Origin: Dicyema japonicum
Lineage: Eukaryota > Dicyemida > Rhombozoa > Dicyemidae
Assembly (NCBI GenBank): GCA_011109175.1
Contig: RDEW01000017.1
Coordinates: forward strand, 62,001 to 126,000
DNA: 64,000 nt
Direction: 5' to 3'
Below are positions 23,935 through 36,292 of this stretch, piece by piece (position 1 is the stretch's first letter; each line of letters opens with the position of its first letter). Both the position numbers and the translations under genes were made by a program. The notes beneath the pieces are model-generated. The model was not told where the DNA came from. It saw nothing but the letters and a program-made list of their open reading frames with translations, and did no database searches.

Positions 23935-26640
23935 GTGGCGATCGTCAAATTGGCACAGAGACCTCGCTCCAATGAGATCCTCCTGACATCTGAAGATATC
24001 GAGCCAAACCCTGGACTGAACAAAATCAGAATCGTACAAATAAACATCAATGGGATCACATCAAAGCACATTGAACTCAGACTATTTGGCGAGACACAAA
24101 ATTGTCATTGCTTTTCTGCAAGAGTTCAGACTATCCATCACCTCAAGAACACCAAGATTTACAGACTACTCAGTACTTTGCTCAGAAACAGCATTTCCCG
24201 CTTCCCATGGTGGTGGGTTTGTCACCCTCATTATTCTGTTAACTGTCACCACCAAGAACATCGTCATGCAAGCCTCGAATAACCACATCGAAGTAATTTC
24301 CATTACCATTGTGTCCTCTCCCTACAATCTCACTAATATGTACATCCCGCCTTGATCATGCTGCCAGAATGGGTACCGTCCCAACCTGGAGTTCTTACTC
24401 AACTTCAATAAAGTTATCATTTTTCTGTGACCTTAATGCTAAAGACCCTCTAAGACTCAGTTATCAGACGCCAGAGGATAATAACTCGTCTTAGAACTCG
24501 AACACCTTGTCAATTAACACAGAAAATGTGTAACTCGTCATGGGATCTAAACATATCCCGTGACCTTTCGATGTGCTCATCCTCGATCGCATCTGATCAC
24601 AACTCTCAGATTACCTATCATCATTGATGTTAGTCTATTTTCATCCGATCATGCTGACCTTCGGAAATTACAGAATGATGAATTGGGATAACTTTACAGC
24701 AGAAATAGAAAAGATCTTGGACGACTTCTTTACATACAAATTCACGTCTCTTTTAACTCTGTTATATTGTCGGAAGACAAGAAATTAATCCCCAAGTCTT
24801 CATCAGGGACTACAAGCCCTATTTAATAATGAAATTCTCTACCTCATTCGTGAAAGGAGACGCTTAAAAAGCTTAAAGATCAATCATCAAAGGGAACAAT
24901 CCTCAACGAATAAACAAATTTCTAAAGTCAACAATAAAAAATGGACTTAATTTATTTCTCACTGACCCAAAATCATAACCTCAGAAATTCTGGAGATTCA
25001 TCAAAGATGTTCAGGTCAGTCAAACTCTTCTCGCTTCCTCTCATGGTCGGATGCTTGATAAAAACAACCGAACTAAAGACTTTCTCCGTAAGGCAAACAA
25101 TTTGATGACCCCTTATCTCAAAGCCAGTCACATTCCAATGTCCAAAGATACTCGACCTAAGAAGGTCAAATCACCACGAGGTACGAGGAGTCATATCCAG
25201 GTTACCGTAACGCTATTCCATGATTTGATCCAAAATGCAAGATACTCTCCCGCCAAAGCCCCTGATGGCCCATGTATCCTCCACTTGAAACACCTCGGAC
25301 CTAACGGACTCAATGCTCTCAAAGCCACTTATGAATTCTCAATCAATTCAAGTTTTATTCCTATGCTGTGGGAGAAATCGATGATTATCCCTTTCTCAAA
25401 GCAACAAGGATTCATCCCCCTTTATCCCACAGACCTATTTGTATTACCTCAGTTGTATCGAAGACTTTGGAAAGGATAGTCTTAAACGAGATTTCAGGCC
25501 ACCTCAACCTTTTCAAATCAAATGACTTTCGTCCTCTTTACTCAACAACCTCACAACAATCCACCTTAACATTGTCGAAGGTTGTAATGATTTGAAACCT
25601 TCCGAAAGAACTGTTCTGGTCTCAATTGATTTCACAAAAGCATTTGACAGCATTACTCATGTAGATTCCTCAAAAAAGATCACTCCGTCAAATATCCCTC
25701 AAGTATGGCAGTTCTGGATCACAAACTTCTCTTTTCGGAAGACTGAGGAAAGCATGTCTTCATTTCCATATGTCCCGATTCCTGTATATTCCCAATGGTT
25801 TTCCTCAGGGATCCGTTTGCTCACCATCACATTTTAATCTATACTTCAGGACATCCCAACGACCTAGAAAACGATACTCCTATCAAAGCTGATGACATGG
25901 AGACAATTTAACCATAGACCGAGTATATACCTCAACAACGAACTTCTCCTAGTGGTTAAATATCCCATATCCTTGGAGTCAGGATTTACACGTCACTCAG
26001 TTTTAACAAATACTTTGAAGTACTTTGCACCAAGGCAAAACGAAAATAAAATATTCTCCGAATTATAGCTGTCCACTCGACCGGGAAGAAAAAGGAGTGT
26101 TTTACCATATTGTACAACCAATTTATTATGAAGGTACTAAACTACGCCTCCCCAAGATAAATCCCTTGACATAGCGCTCTCCCTTCTACTAAAGTTGCAC
26201 CAGGTCCAAAACTCAGCATTAAGTGTTGTAACGGGGTGTTTGAAATCAATTTCCGTGCGGTACTTACATTGAAAGTCGAAAATCCTTTCTTTGGGAGATT
26301 AGCTTGTAATAAAGAACTTAAAATTTCATTGACAATCACCTTCCCGAACAATCTAAGCTTCCCACGTCTTAAATACACATACCTTAGACACTTACAGAGA
26401 ACATTCACTGATATCCAAAGAACACTAAAGAAAAAGACCAAACCTGGACAAAATGGAGACATGGTAACATGCCAACTGATCAAAGGTTCGGAAAGTTATG
26501 GGACAAAATCTGTTCTGAAGAAATTCTGGAAACAGAAACGAAAAAAGAATTACAAAAAGTTAGCACAAAATCTGGTAGAATTTATTAATGAAGTTTTCAC
26601 AAGAAGGCTAGCCAATATAAAGACTTAAAAATGTAAATAA
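23935..26640 (+). mobile_element. LINE family C, near full-length but decayed (EN-RT)
   Basis: Begins with ILLTSEDIEPNPGLNKIR, a degenerate 2A-like motif, followed by the start of an EEP endonuclease (IRIVQININGITSKH). The RT follows from about 25050: DGPCILHLKHLGPNGLNALK, LYSTTSQQSTLTL and VLVSIDFTKAFDSI (motif A). Then come VLNYAS-like and LKYTYLRHLQRTFTDIQRTL blocks. Many stops and frameshifts make it a pseudo-element. The copy at 37281-39179 has the same RT with an intact frame. Confidence 0.8.
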
Positions 26641-26658
26641 AAACTGATTTTACTTGTA

Positions 26659-26986
26659 GCTATAGAAACACAATGAGGTTTCATGAACCACACGTGACTC
26701 AGTAGATTACAATAATTTTTTGATAACAAAATTTTATTGACTCAAATTTTACCGGTAAACGGTTTATAGCAAAAATAATTAAATTAATATAGGAGCTTGA
26801 ATGGCCAGGTTTTCCTCTACTTGTTGCTATAGAAACACAATGAGGTTTCATGTACCACACGTGACTCAGTAGATTACAATAATTTTTTGATAACAAAATT
26901 TTATTGACTCAAATTTTACCGGTAAACGGTTTATAGCAAAAATAATTAAATTAATATAGGAGCTTGAATGGCCAGGTTTTCCTCTG
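26659..26986. repeat. 167-bp tandem duplication
   Basis: The segment starting gctatagaaacacaatgag at 26659 recurs at 26826 with one clear substitution (catgaacc/catgtacc). The reverse-complement arm near 39890-40000 has only one copy. Confidence 0.9.
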
Positions 26987-27388
26987 ATAATAGCTATCGA
27001 GATAGGCATCCAGTCTCATGTGATCCTTGGTGACCTTTGGATCATTGAGTCCATCTAATGCCATGTGGCGCCTACGTTAGTGTGGTACTATGTGGCTAAT
27101 TGAATTAAGATCCGACAGATTAGATCGTAGATCACTACTAAATAAGCAATCAGTAAGGTTATTTTTGTGAACCAGAAAAGTTGACTAATTTGAGATTCCA
27201 CTTTTGCCATGCATCTCTGGATACGGGCTGTAAGTCGTTTCCATCCTCCATTGATTCTCCATATAATGTAAATAAATTATTATATAATATATTAAATAAT
27301 TAATTATTCAACAAAAATAATAATAATATATAATAATTTTTGTTATCTTAAATAGTAGAATTTCGCAATTTATTATCTTTTTGGTGAA

Positions 27389-27802
27389 ATGGATAGCACT
27401 TACGGAAATGATCAACAATTAAATGTAATTTGATAAAATCGTCATTTTTAGAAAAATTTTGAACAAAAATCACATATTGAGGACAAACAACATTATTTCG
27501 AACCAACAACATTCGAAAATGAAGACGACTCTGTTAAGGATATTTTTGAAAAGACAAAAATCGAAAATAGCATAGAAATGATTGATAATAATCCCAATCG
27601 GTCTTTTTTTCAAGAAACTCATTGGGACACTTTGGATGAGGAATTTTCTTTGTTGGATAGACTCATCGAAGAAGTGAATGACGATTTGAAGATTTGCAAC
27701 CCACATAATGTTGAATATACCGATGGACTCCTGTCTTCTCTTTTTCCGACGGATATAATCATCACTGATGACGAGCAGGAAAATTTATCTGAGAGTTTCT
27801 GA
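27389..27802 (+). CDS. Small acidic protein of unknown function (two exons)
   Basis: Exon 1 encodes MDSTYGNDQQLN. A 27-bp intron (27425-27451) follows, then exon 2 starts KNFEQKSHIEDKQHYFEP and ends ENLSESF-TGA. The product is about 129 residues, strongly acidic, with no signal peptide or membrane segment and no family I recognise. Near-identical residues in the inverted copy (36607-37127) and a truncated third copy (28778) show a small local family. In-frame coding across the intron in two diverged copies argues that it is or was a real gene. It may belong to a mobile element rather than the host. Confidence 0.65.
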
Positions 27803-28085
27803 TTATTATTGAGAGTTTTTCGTAGTTAATAAATTTTGTGTTTGTTTATTCTAATAATTTAATTTTTTTGACTTCCTCACTACTTTAGAACAAGTGAAAA
27901 ACGTGTTGTTCCCTAGGCAAGGAAAACACGGTTCATCTCACGTGTAGCCTCTCCAATTAAATGAGGGATTACAAATGGTCTTTTTTCGTGTTATCTAGCA
28001 CTGGGTGTTGCCTGAGGCAGATGGCTTAGGTGGATAATGTTACTCTAACAAAACAAGGGAAGATGAGGAATGAATTAAAGAAAGA

Positions 28086-28690
28086 GAAACCACCAAAAAC
28101 GTATTTTTACCACCGTAGCCGTAATTGCATTAGACATTACATATTCTGAAGCCAGGTTTGGAAGGATTCCTCAATGAGGACAACAATTAATCGCCAACTT
28201 CAAAAATTTCCTTTTCTCAATTGATGGGGGCGTATTCAATGCCAAGAAACTTCTTAATGAGGAAAGGTAGGGACAAATGGACTTGGTCGGCAATCCGCCT
28301 ACTTGTCGAATAGCTCTGTGGGGGCATCAGTGGATAATTAGTCATCCCTCTATGAATTTATGACGATCGAGATGTTGGTAGAAGCCTTTATCGAAGTCCT
28401 TGAGCACTTGTGCAGATAAGATTGCGAGCTACTCAATGATTGCGGAGTTATTATTGTGGAAGACCAAAACTTTAAACACACCAGCAATGGATGTAGTATA
28501 ACCAACCAAGCATTCAATGAATTGTCCTCACTACTAGCACATAACAGCTCTATAGCTGGTCGGATGCGAAGGTAAACTCTTTATCGGAGACCTTTATCCA
28601 GTGCTTGTGTTCAATTAGCATGCTTTCTAGAGTACTTTTCAACACAATTCATAAGAAAACGGTATATATCAAAAGTCCTCGTTGTAAATT
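28086..28690. other. No gene seen
   Basis: Sequence inside the inverted duplication without coding similarity that I can recognise. Confidence 0.4.
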
Positions 28691-28777
28691 ATTATATAAT
28701 ATATTAGATAATTAATTTTTAATAATTTTTGTTATCTTAAATAGTAGAAATTCGCGATTTATTATCTGTTTTGTGAA

Positions 28778-28930
28778 ATGGATAGCACTTACGGAAATGA
28801 TCAACATTTAAATGTACTTTGACAAAATCGTTGATTTTTAGAAAAATTTCAAACAAAAATCTCATAATGTGGACAAAAAACATTATTTTGAACCGAAAAA
28901 ATTGGAAAATGAAGACGACTCTGTTAATTA
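28778..28930 (+). pseudogene. Truncated third copy of the small acidic gene
   Basis: MDSTYGNDQHLN, a 28-bp intron and KNFKQKSHNVDKKHYFEP through ENEDDSVN match the gene at 27389, after which similarity ends abruptly at about 28930. The upstream AT-rich leader (28690-28777) is shared too. The remainder is replaced by a LINE tail. Confidence 0.75.
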
Positions 28931-28936
28931 TTATTT

Positions 28937-29215
28937 AAACCAAAGAAACACCGTCTTAACCAATAACTAATATTCAGATGATCCCGGCATCTCTCAATAA
29001 TCGGGCCACGCCCAGTGCCAGGCCGGCATGAAAAAGGATCATTTGCTCTTCTTCACTCCACTGGAGGGGTTTCCACAACTGCATGTAATGGACGTCTTAC
29101 CCTTTATGCTGATGGACTCTGTTTTTGTAGAAGTGGAAACTGGATACACTTAATTAATTGGTTACTTTAACTTCTTTCTCGGTGTATCCGGGGTTAATAA
29201 AATATAATAATAATT
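28937..29215 (+). mobile_element. Short LINE 3'-end fragment
   Basis: Ends cttctttctcggtgtatccg followed by ggggttaataaaat, the tail shared by several LINE fragments here. The aaaaaggatcatttgctct block also occurs at about 60365. AT-rich sequence on both sides (aattattattt) may be a target duplication. Confidence 0.55.
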
Positions 29216-29878
29216 ATTTTTTATGTAGTTGTCCGTTATACGACCGATCCTAAATTCTATTAAAAATATTGAAGTGCTTTTTGTTGTACATTAAGGCATT
29301 TTTTCTAAAAATTCTTTGTTCATTGTTCTTAAAATTGATTTATTCTTTCAAACTGGTCACAAAATTCTAAGCAACCAAAATGGCCAATTTGCGTAGGTCG
29401 ACAACCTTAATCTAAATGGGCATTACTCACAAGACGACTAAAGCAAGTTGAAGTTGAAAAACCAATTTCTCATCCTTCCATTAGTTATTTAAAGAATTAA
29501 AGCAACTTATTCGATCTACAGTGCTGACATGTGGAGAATTCATCGTGTAAAAGTTGTCAGAAATTGAAAGCGATTTTTCATGTATTGACTTTGTGGAATC
29601 CAACGATTTATTAAATAAAATAACAGTTCTTCCACTAAAGCATTAATGTCTCCATTCTTAAATCTTAGCTTCTTAGTGATTGATCCAGTATACAAAATCT
29701 GAGTAGAATTAAAGCAGATCGAAGTCATTTTTTCCCTGCGAATATCGAATTATTTTTACAGCCAAAGATTGAGGAATGATTACAGTTTTAAGCCTCATTT
29801 CAACAGCATGAAATTTGTCGATATTATTCAAAAAATGAGGTCAAAAAAGATCCTTTATTTTAAATAATTGTTTTTTGT

Positions 29879-30042
29879 TATAGCTTTTTCCGCCATTAAC
29901 GTCACTTTGACGCTTAATATCGTCACTTTCTAATCATTAAACTTGGGATAACGGGTTTTGATAATAGATCTTAAAACTCATAATGAGGTCGGTTTTTTAC
30001 CCTTAAAAATTTAGTGACGCTATTGGCCGTGAAACCCTATAA
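29879..30042. mobile_element. MITE family 1, short copy
   Basis: The left end, tatagctttttccgccatta and then acgtcact, and the right end (agtgacgctattggccg then tgaaaccctata) form imperfect terminal inverted repeats. They match the larger element at 31997-32499, including the internal ctcataatgaggtc block. Length is about 164 bp, probably with TA target duplication. Confidence 0.65.
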
Positions 30043-30614
30043 ATAGTAGTGTAGTTATTCAGAAAGTGAAATTAAAAGAAATTCTGATGGTTCATAGACT
30101 ACATAAAAATCAATAATCCTATCGAATCTGACACTAGTTCGAAAGTCCCAAAATGGCGGATTCGAGAGATTTACTGTGCTTAGTATTAAGATTTGTACCA
30201 GTAAAACCGAATACCGGTCCAAAAATATTAAATTACTTCAATTAATTTTCTGTGAGTAAGAAGATTGCCATCCAAATCAGGAGTTTTCCTTTTAAGTAGA
30301 TTTGTGGTAGAAACCGAATGATTCCCCGACGAGGACTGGCTGCTGAAGAGCTTTAGCTCGAAGAAAAAATAAGTAAAACACTAGGTTTCTCACTTTTGTG
30401 ACCCCACCATCTCACTTCGAACTCATTTATTAGTTATCCGGGTTTTTTATTCTTCTTAACTATTATAAGTGAAAGAGTTTGTTTTCAAATAAAATTATCT
30501 ACATGTCCACTTGATTAAGATCATCGATTAATACAATTGACATTGAAAGTCAATTTAAAAAAACCTCATTTGATCCCAAAATGTGCCTTATTATGGTGGA
30601 CCAGTCCCTCACAT

Positions 30615-30749
30615 TCCTGAACTCCGATTTGGTGCCAAAATCATTAAAAATTAATAGATTTTTCATTGTTTTGAGTCAAAANTCCTGAACTCCGATTTGG
30701 TGCCAAAATCATTAAAAATTAATAGATTTTTCATTGTTTTGAGTCAAAA
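30615..30749. repeat. 67-bp direct duplication across a single N (30682)
   Basis: Bases 30615-30681 recur at 30683-30749 without change. This is another single-N contig junction. Confidence 0.9.
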
Positions 30750-31066
30750 TGAAAATTAATCACAACGTGAGTATTTTTAGATTAAAAAATTCAAAAAAAT
30801 TATAATAAAAAATAAATTAATAATATGTAATTGTTAATTAAATATTTAATTTTAACTAAAAAATACCATATATTGATTTTGTGGCAAGAAAGTGGTAGTC
30901 TTTATCTAAATAAGTACCCAAAAGGCTCTCATCAACTTCTGAGGACCAGTTGTGATAAACGCTTTTGTGGATTTGTTCTCATATGTTATATCTGTGACAT
31001 AAATCGACCAATCCATTCATTATATTGACAACTGATTATATATTACAGATTTACTATTCCAACTAA

Positions 31067-31569
31067 ATGAGTGCCTCATATGTCAGTACAAATTCCACCC
31101 CAATCATGTACTCCATCCGCATCAGTCGTGAACTCCTGGGGGATCATCGCGATAATCAGAAAATTAACTCCGAAGAGTACATTACACACTTTACAGTCAT
31201 TCTGAATGACACGAGATTGGAGGAACACTCAAATTTGGATATTTCGTGGTCTCTTAACAAGATTTCCGGGACGGAATATGAAGATGTTGTAATTCGCGAA
31301 AAACCTGAAGTTCCTGCCGCGGTAATCCCCAATAAAGGTTTGTTTTGAGTAATCTGATAGAATATCCCCGCTCTGTCATAAGAGATCGTTGCCACGTGCG
31401 TCCTCAAGACACAGCCCAGTCAAATTATTTGCTGAAAGATTACTTGCTGAATAATCTCGCAAAATTGTTTTCCGATGAAAGTACCCCGATATCAAAAATA
31501 TTGGAGAAGCGAGGCAGCACTGCGACAATTTTTGTTTCTCGAACAACCCGTCAAGGTCGTCGTCTCTAA
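31067..31569 (+). CDS. Hypothetical two-exon protein
   Basis: Exon 1 starts MSASYVSTNSTPIMYSIRIS and reaches VPAAVIPNKG. A 23-bp intron (31338-31360) gives an in-frame join to EYPRSVIRDRCHVRPQDTA, and exon 2 ends TTRQGRRL-TAA. The product is about 159 residues and soluble. I recognise no family. A further open stretch just downstream (ILDFYGYMVPVTVTFGFTPD, to 31701) suggests the gene may continue after another splice. The clean splice with canonical ends is the main support. Confidence 0.5.
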
Positions 31570-31996
31570 ATCCTCGATTTTTACGGCTACATGGTCCCGG
31601 TAACTGTTACTTTTGGTTTTACCCCAGATAAGAGCAAAAGATGGGTTATTAAGAAGGCGGACTTTGTTCATTCAGAAAACATATTAAAATGCGATTTCTA
31701 ACAAAAATAAATGATTTAATAACACTTTTCAATAAAACTAACAACTGACCCCACTATATTTTTTTTACAAAATACTGAAATCACTTATGCACAATTGATC
31801 GAGACTGATCACCTTTTTTCGTGTCCTGGCACGCCTTCTGTGTTTTCCCCGCATGGGATTAAACTTTTGGATTCCTGGGAAAGCCCGTCATCGGTAGTTA
31901 CGTTTTTGTTGGCCATCGGTTTCCTTCACTTGAAGGGACCGGGGGTAAATGTATAATTGATTGTCTTCCTAAGCCTATGTCGACTCTGGAAAGCAA

Positions 31997-32499
31997 TATA
32001 GGGTTTCCCGACCATTAGCGTCACTTTCCCGATCAATGGCGTCACTAAATTTTTTAAGTTCAAAAACAAACTTTTTTTTAATTTTCTTATTTTCAAAACC
32101 TCCACTAGAAACATATATTTTTTCCACGTGCTGAATAAATTCTCGAAATGGCAAGTATGGGGTAATGGAACATGGAGAATGTCCCTAAAATGAGTTTATA
32201 CAGGCATCATCAAAGATATCGGATTTTCAATTCCCTTCTCATATCGAAGATTTTTTAAGGATTCCAGAAAAATTAGTCATTGAGGCAATTTCTGGTTCTG
32301 ATGGCACTTACCGGAATGTACAGGCAGAAGATCTTGAAATAGGTTTTCCTTGGTTTTTAGGATACTGAAAATCTGACCTCATTATGAGTTTTAAGATGTT
32401 CTTTTATCCAAAAATATATTTACCTTTATCCCAATGTTAATGAGTAGAAAGTGACGCTATTGATCGGGAAAGTTACGTTAATGGTCGGGAAACCCTATA
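31997..32499. mobile_element. MITE family 1, 503-bp copy
   Basis: Starts tatagggtttcccgaccatt and ends with its near-perfect complement (aatggtcgggaaaccctata), followed inward by gatcaatggcgtcact and its complement. The terminal inverted repeats are about 50 bp, each with two copies of a CGATCAATGGCGTCACT-like subrepeat. No transposase frame lies between them. Probable TA target site. Confidence 0.75.
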
Positions 32500-33524
32500 A
32501 TTTGTTAATATATCGTGGTAAGTGTCCAGTGATAAAAAGATGTTCTAAGAGAGCCATTGCGTCATTCGGGGTCAACTTTTCGCCGTTTCAGCCATTTTGG
32601 AATTGTTTCTACAAGTATCGTAGTGCTTGAACCAAGCACTCCGGACATCCCCGCAGAAGTTGATTGGAAAAATTAAATATTAATTGTCCCACTATGACGG
32701 TTTATTGTGCTTTTTCTCAGGATTCTCCACAGCAGTGACATTGTTGGTTGTTCTCACTCAACGTACGAATCCTTATTGAAGAAACACCCACCAAAATTCT
32801 TGGATCATTTGAATTTTATATTACCCAACAGTCTGCCGTATACTTTCATTTTCAGAACCAGTTGGAGACGTAACCCGATCCTTCCAAAACTGCAGTAGGG
32901 TGGGGTCGATGGGCCACAGCCAAGACACAATAGAGATCGTAGTTCAATGAACAAACTTGACCAACTGAATAATCAATACTGAGAATAATTCATTTATTTT
33001 AGTGGTCACAACATGTTGTCCCAACAGGATTGGGGGATCCTCATACATATTGGGAACTATTTCAGACTTTCGCCTATATATTGTCCTTGGATTACCTGCT
33101 TAAAGAAAAAGAATTTCTCAACTAAGTGATCCCTTTCCCACAATCAGAGTGAGACGCTTCCTTTCCAACCATCACGTCCATCCACCATTGTGAGAACCCC
33201 TTCACTTGAGTAAGTAAGAAGAAAGATCCCTTTATCCTAAATATCCAAATATTCATTGTCCTATGATCAGCAGGCTAAATAAAAAGAATGAAAGTCCTTA
33301 ACTAAGCGATCCCTTTCCCAAAGTCAGATTGAGACACATCCTTTCCAGCCACCACGTCCATCCATATCCACCATTAAGGAAACCCCTCTACTGGAGTAGG
33401 TAATATAGCGACCATTTACCCAAAATACAGTCTATCACAAAATTTGAATCAATCAAAAGACTCACAAAATACAGCATTCATTTAAGCAATAATTAGTGTC
33501 TCGATAATATTTCTGTCCGTGCTT
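32500..33524. other. Intergenic with a diverged tandem repeat
   Basis: Two copies of a roughly 120-bp unit (33104-33225 and 33284-33400) share gatccctttcccaaagtcag-like and cacgtccatcca blocks about 180 bp apart. Nothing else was recognised. The right end is the 3' flank of the kinesin gene. Confidence 0.45.
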
Positions 33525-36030
33525 TTATGCCTTTATATCGTCATCAACTTCCTTATCACCAGTCAAAGGAATATCCCCATAGTATTCGTCATTTTTCTCA
33601 CACTTATCCCCACTGTCCAATACTTCTGTTTCCCCCCAAATCCCATCTACACTCCCTTTTCTTCTCTCGACATCATCATTCACTTCCACATTACTATTTT
33701 CTACACTTTCGTTTTTCTCGACGCTTTGTCGTTGCTAAAATAAGGAGAATGTCACATTTTCGTAGAACTTATGGTTTAGGTTCCACCAATTTTTGAAATT
33801 CTTAATCAGTTTGATCTGCAATTTCTCCAGGACGAACTGTGTATGCTCAGTTTCTTGTTTTAAGGTTTTTAATTCACCCAAATTCTTGTTAAATCTGCAA
33901 TCATGGTACCACTTACAGAGTAGTCTTCGTCTGTAGTTTTCGTCGCAGTCCCTCAACTTTCGAAGGGTCACTTTCAGTGTAATTCTGAATTTGACCTTTC
34001 AGTTTATCTACAATAAGACCACCATAAACTTATCTCTTCCTTCCATTTGAAAATGTCACCTCCCATCGCCTTCGCCTTGAGAAAAGATCTCTCAGAGTGT
34101 TTTGTTTTTCTACGATGTGTGAATATTCATCTCCGTCCTGTTTATAAATCTCAAATATTTCCCTCTGTCCGTCAGATAGTTCCTCCACTACCAATATTAC
34201 AGTCACTTACGCAGGGTTTTCCGTTGCTTCACCAACCGGACCTGTTCCTCTTCAGAGGTTTTGTCGTTTGCTGATTCTCCATTCAATGTTGGAGGACATT
34301 TCTCACCAGTATTATCCTTATTCTCTTGAATCCCCTCCACTTTTTGATTATTGCTTCTCTCCCTTTTCAACATGTTCACCAAAATGCCTGAATTATAATT
34401 TATCCAGTAAAACTGATCTCAGCATCACGTTGCTTCACCAAATCTTTCAAGGAGGTCTGGTCGGTGTCTGAAATGTAAGAGGAGTCATTAGGAAGTCCAA
34501 GTTTGTTCTACGCGTCAGAACCCACCACAAACTTTCAAATTTTCGAAGCAAAATAAAATTTCCACTCCGCTAACAGTCACACTCGGCTCAATTTTCCGTC
34601 CTTTAAAGAAGTCGTCAATTAATTCCAGGCATCTTTTTATTCAAAGGAAACTACTTTTCCTCATTCACCGATCCCACGTGGGTAGATTTGAGCTGATTCT
34701 TCAGTCTGAAAATTTCCATTTTGAGGGATTCCACGTCATCGGGTTCCTCGATTTCATTGATCACGGGTATATTCTGAATCAACGCCACTCTCTGGGAAAA
34801 TTTGCACGTGGAAATCGTTTCCTTCAATACAGCAAAATAAAAACGAAGATATTTCCCTCTTCAACAGAAATATTGGCGATCATCACAGTCTTGCAGTTCC
34901 CACCCAAACTATCTTTCAAAACTGATGTCAGCATAGAGTTTCTGTAGGGGATGTGCTTGGCCTTCGTGTTACTGAGGCACAAAATTGTCTGAGGTTACCA
35001 TGAAAACGACTTGTTCCAAATAATGGAGAGATTTGTTGATAAATTTGGCTTCCTTTAAAAGAACTCCGCTAAGACCAGACTTATAGACCCGCTCTGAACT
35101 TAAATATGGAGACTTCAATACCCTGCCAAATCGACCATATGAAATTTGGATTTTGTCAGTTTTTTCCCGCCGATTTTATTGGAGGTTATATGTATCGTGA
35201 ATATGCAGTGAGATCGAGTTGAGGCATCATTCATCGGTGTCTACCATTTTAGTTACCACCGACCTCTGCTATGGTTCTGTTTGTGTCCCCAATGAACAGC
35301 AGGTTCATTGCCTCCTCAGCCGTCCTGGCTTGGTGAAGCGACAACCCTTTGATCAAAAACTGTCCACTGTTGTCTTCTTGGAGGGTGACCTTGCTGGTTA
35401 AATAATGACGGGGGTCCTACTTTAAATCTTCCATTTTCTTTGCACATTCGTCGACTTGGAGTAAATCGTAGCCAATTTCATTATATATTTCCAGGTATGA
35501 TATTTTCATGGTGAAATCAGAGCCAGGATTCTAGAATTACCAAACATTTTAAGCTTTTTCAAATTCTGAGAAGAATTCGGTCAGGCATCGGGGTATTATC
35601 CCTCTGTCCTCATACTTTTCCGGTCCTCCTGTGATTGTGAAGGTCTTTCCACTTCCCGTCTGAAATAGAGAATCCTGGTTACCTGCCCATAGGCGAACAC
35701 TGTGCAGTTGTATCCGTTTATTACGCTAAAATGAATCTGACAAAGTACTTTTTGATTAGCGGTGCTGTAATGTCATTGAAAACATCAGACTGAGTCACAA
35801 ATCGGTCGAAAATGTGGTTGAATCTGATGAATTAAACTTTAAACTTGAATGTATATGTTTCCCTCTTGTTGTTGACAGTCTCTTTGTTTTTATGAACCAC
35901 ACTTAATGATAATTTTTCTCTGTCTTCATTAGGCGGATCAATTCGGTACTGCAGGAAATTAATAAGCTATAACATTAAAGGAGTCGGGTGTATTTCTAAT
36001 TCGGCAATAAATATCAATAAACGCATTCAT
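33525..36030 (-). CDS. KIF6: KIF6-like kinesin
   Basis: Kinesin-9 family motor, associated in animals with motile cilia. The protein starts [18 protein letters not shown]. The motor domain has [18 protein letters not shown] (P-loop, split by a 23-bp intron), [17 protein letters not shown], switch I NDASTRSH, switch II DLAGSERV, LHYLEQ and [19 protein letters not shown], which is the KIF6 pattern. At least nine introns of 21-25 bp were placed by keeping the family sequence continuous. The C-terminal part (about 34000-33525) is coiled-coil-like and ends in an acidic region, [11 protein letters not shown] ... DDDIKA-TAA. All nucleotide-binding motifs are intact. It lies between the arms of the inverted duplication. 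Confidence 0.92.
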
Positions 36031-36118
36031 ATTGTTTCCGTAGAAAATATTTTATTTTAATTTAAATCCTAAAATTTATTTTAATTTAATTAAAAATATC
36101 AATTTTGATATTTTAAAA

Positions 36119-36292
36119 TTAACATTCTCCCTCTTGATGTTCAATGTCAAGGGGTTCCTGAAGGCAAGATAGAAGCTGTTTTGACATATACTTGGTCTGA
36201 ACCTGAAGACCCCCGCGAATATGACCATGGATAATTACTTTTCTCTTGAGCTCGCATTTTCGTGGTCGACCGAAGACAACCCTACCGATTTT
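36119..36292 (-). CDS. Small basic ORF, uncertain
   Basis: An open minus-strand frame of about 58 codons reads KIGRVVFGRPRKCELKRKV and ends HQEGEC-TAA. It has no ATG and no recognised family. It could be one exon of a tiny-intron gene, or chance. Confidence 0.2.
   Translation of the reverse strand, partial: KIGRVVFGRPRKCELKRKVIIHGHIRGGLQVQTKYMSKQLLSCLQEPLDIEHQEGEC

Larger units (their letters stand above)
26250..28085 (+). repeat. Left arm of a large inverted duplication
   Basis: Most of this segment is found in reverse complement at 36330-40150. Matching landmarks, in order, are the LINE-C 3' end, the ttaccggtaaacgg block, the gatcc-rich block at 27000-27230, the cattatatggagaatca site, the small acidic gene and the cctaggcaaggaaaacacgg block at 27912. 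Confidence 0.85.
29216..31066. other. No gene apart from a MITE and a short duplication
   Basis: AT-rich intergenic sequence. It contains the MITE-like element at 29879-30042 and the 67-bp duplication at 30615-30749. No conserved protein frame was seen. Confidence 0.4.

Noticed and set aside
33519-33796. Plus-strand frames rich in F, H, S and P
   Set aside because: Antisense of the acidic C-terminal exons of the KIF6 gene, whose splicing and motifs are convincing.
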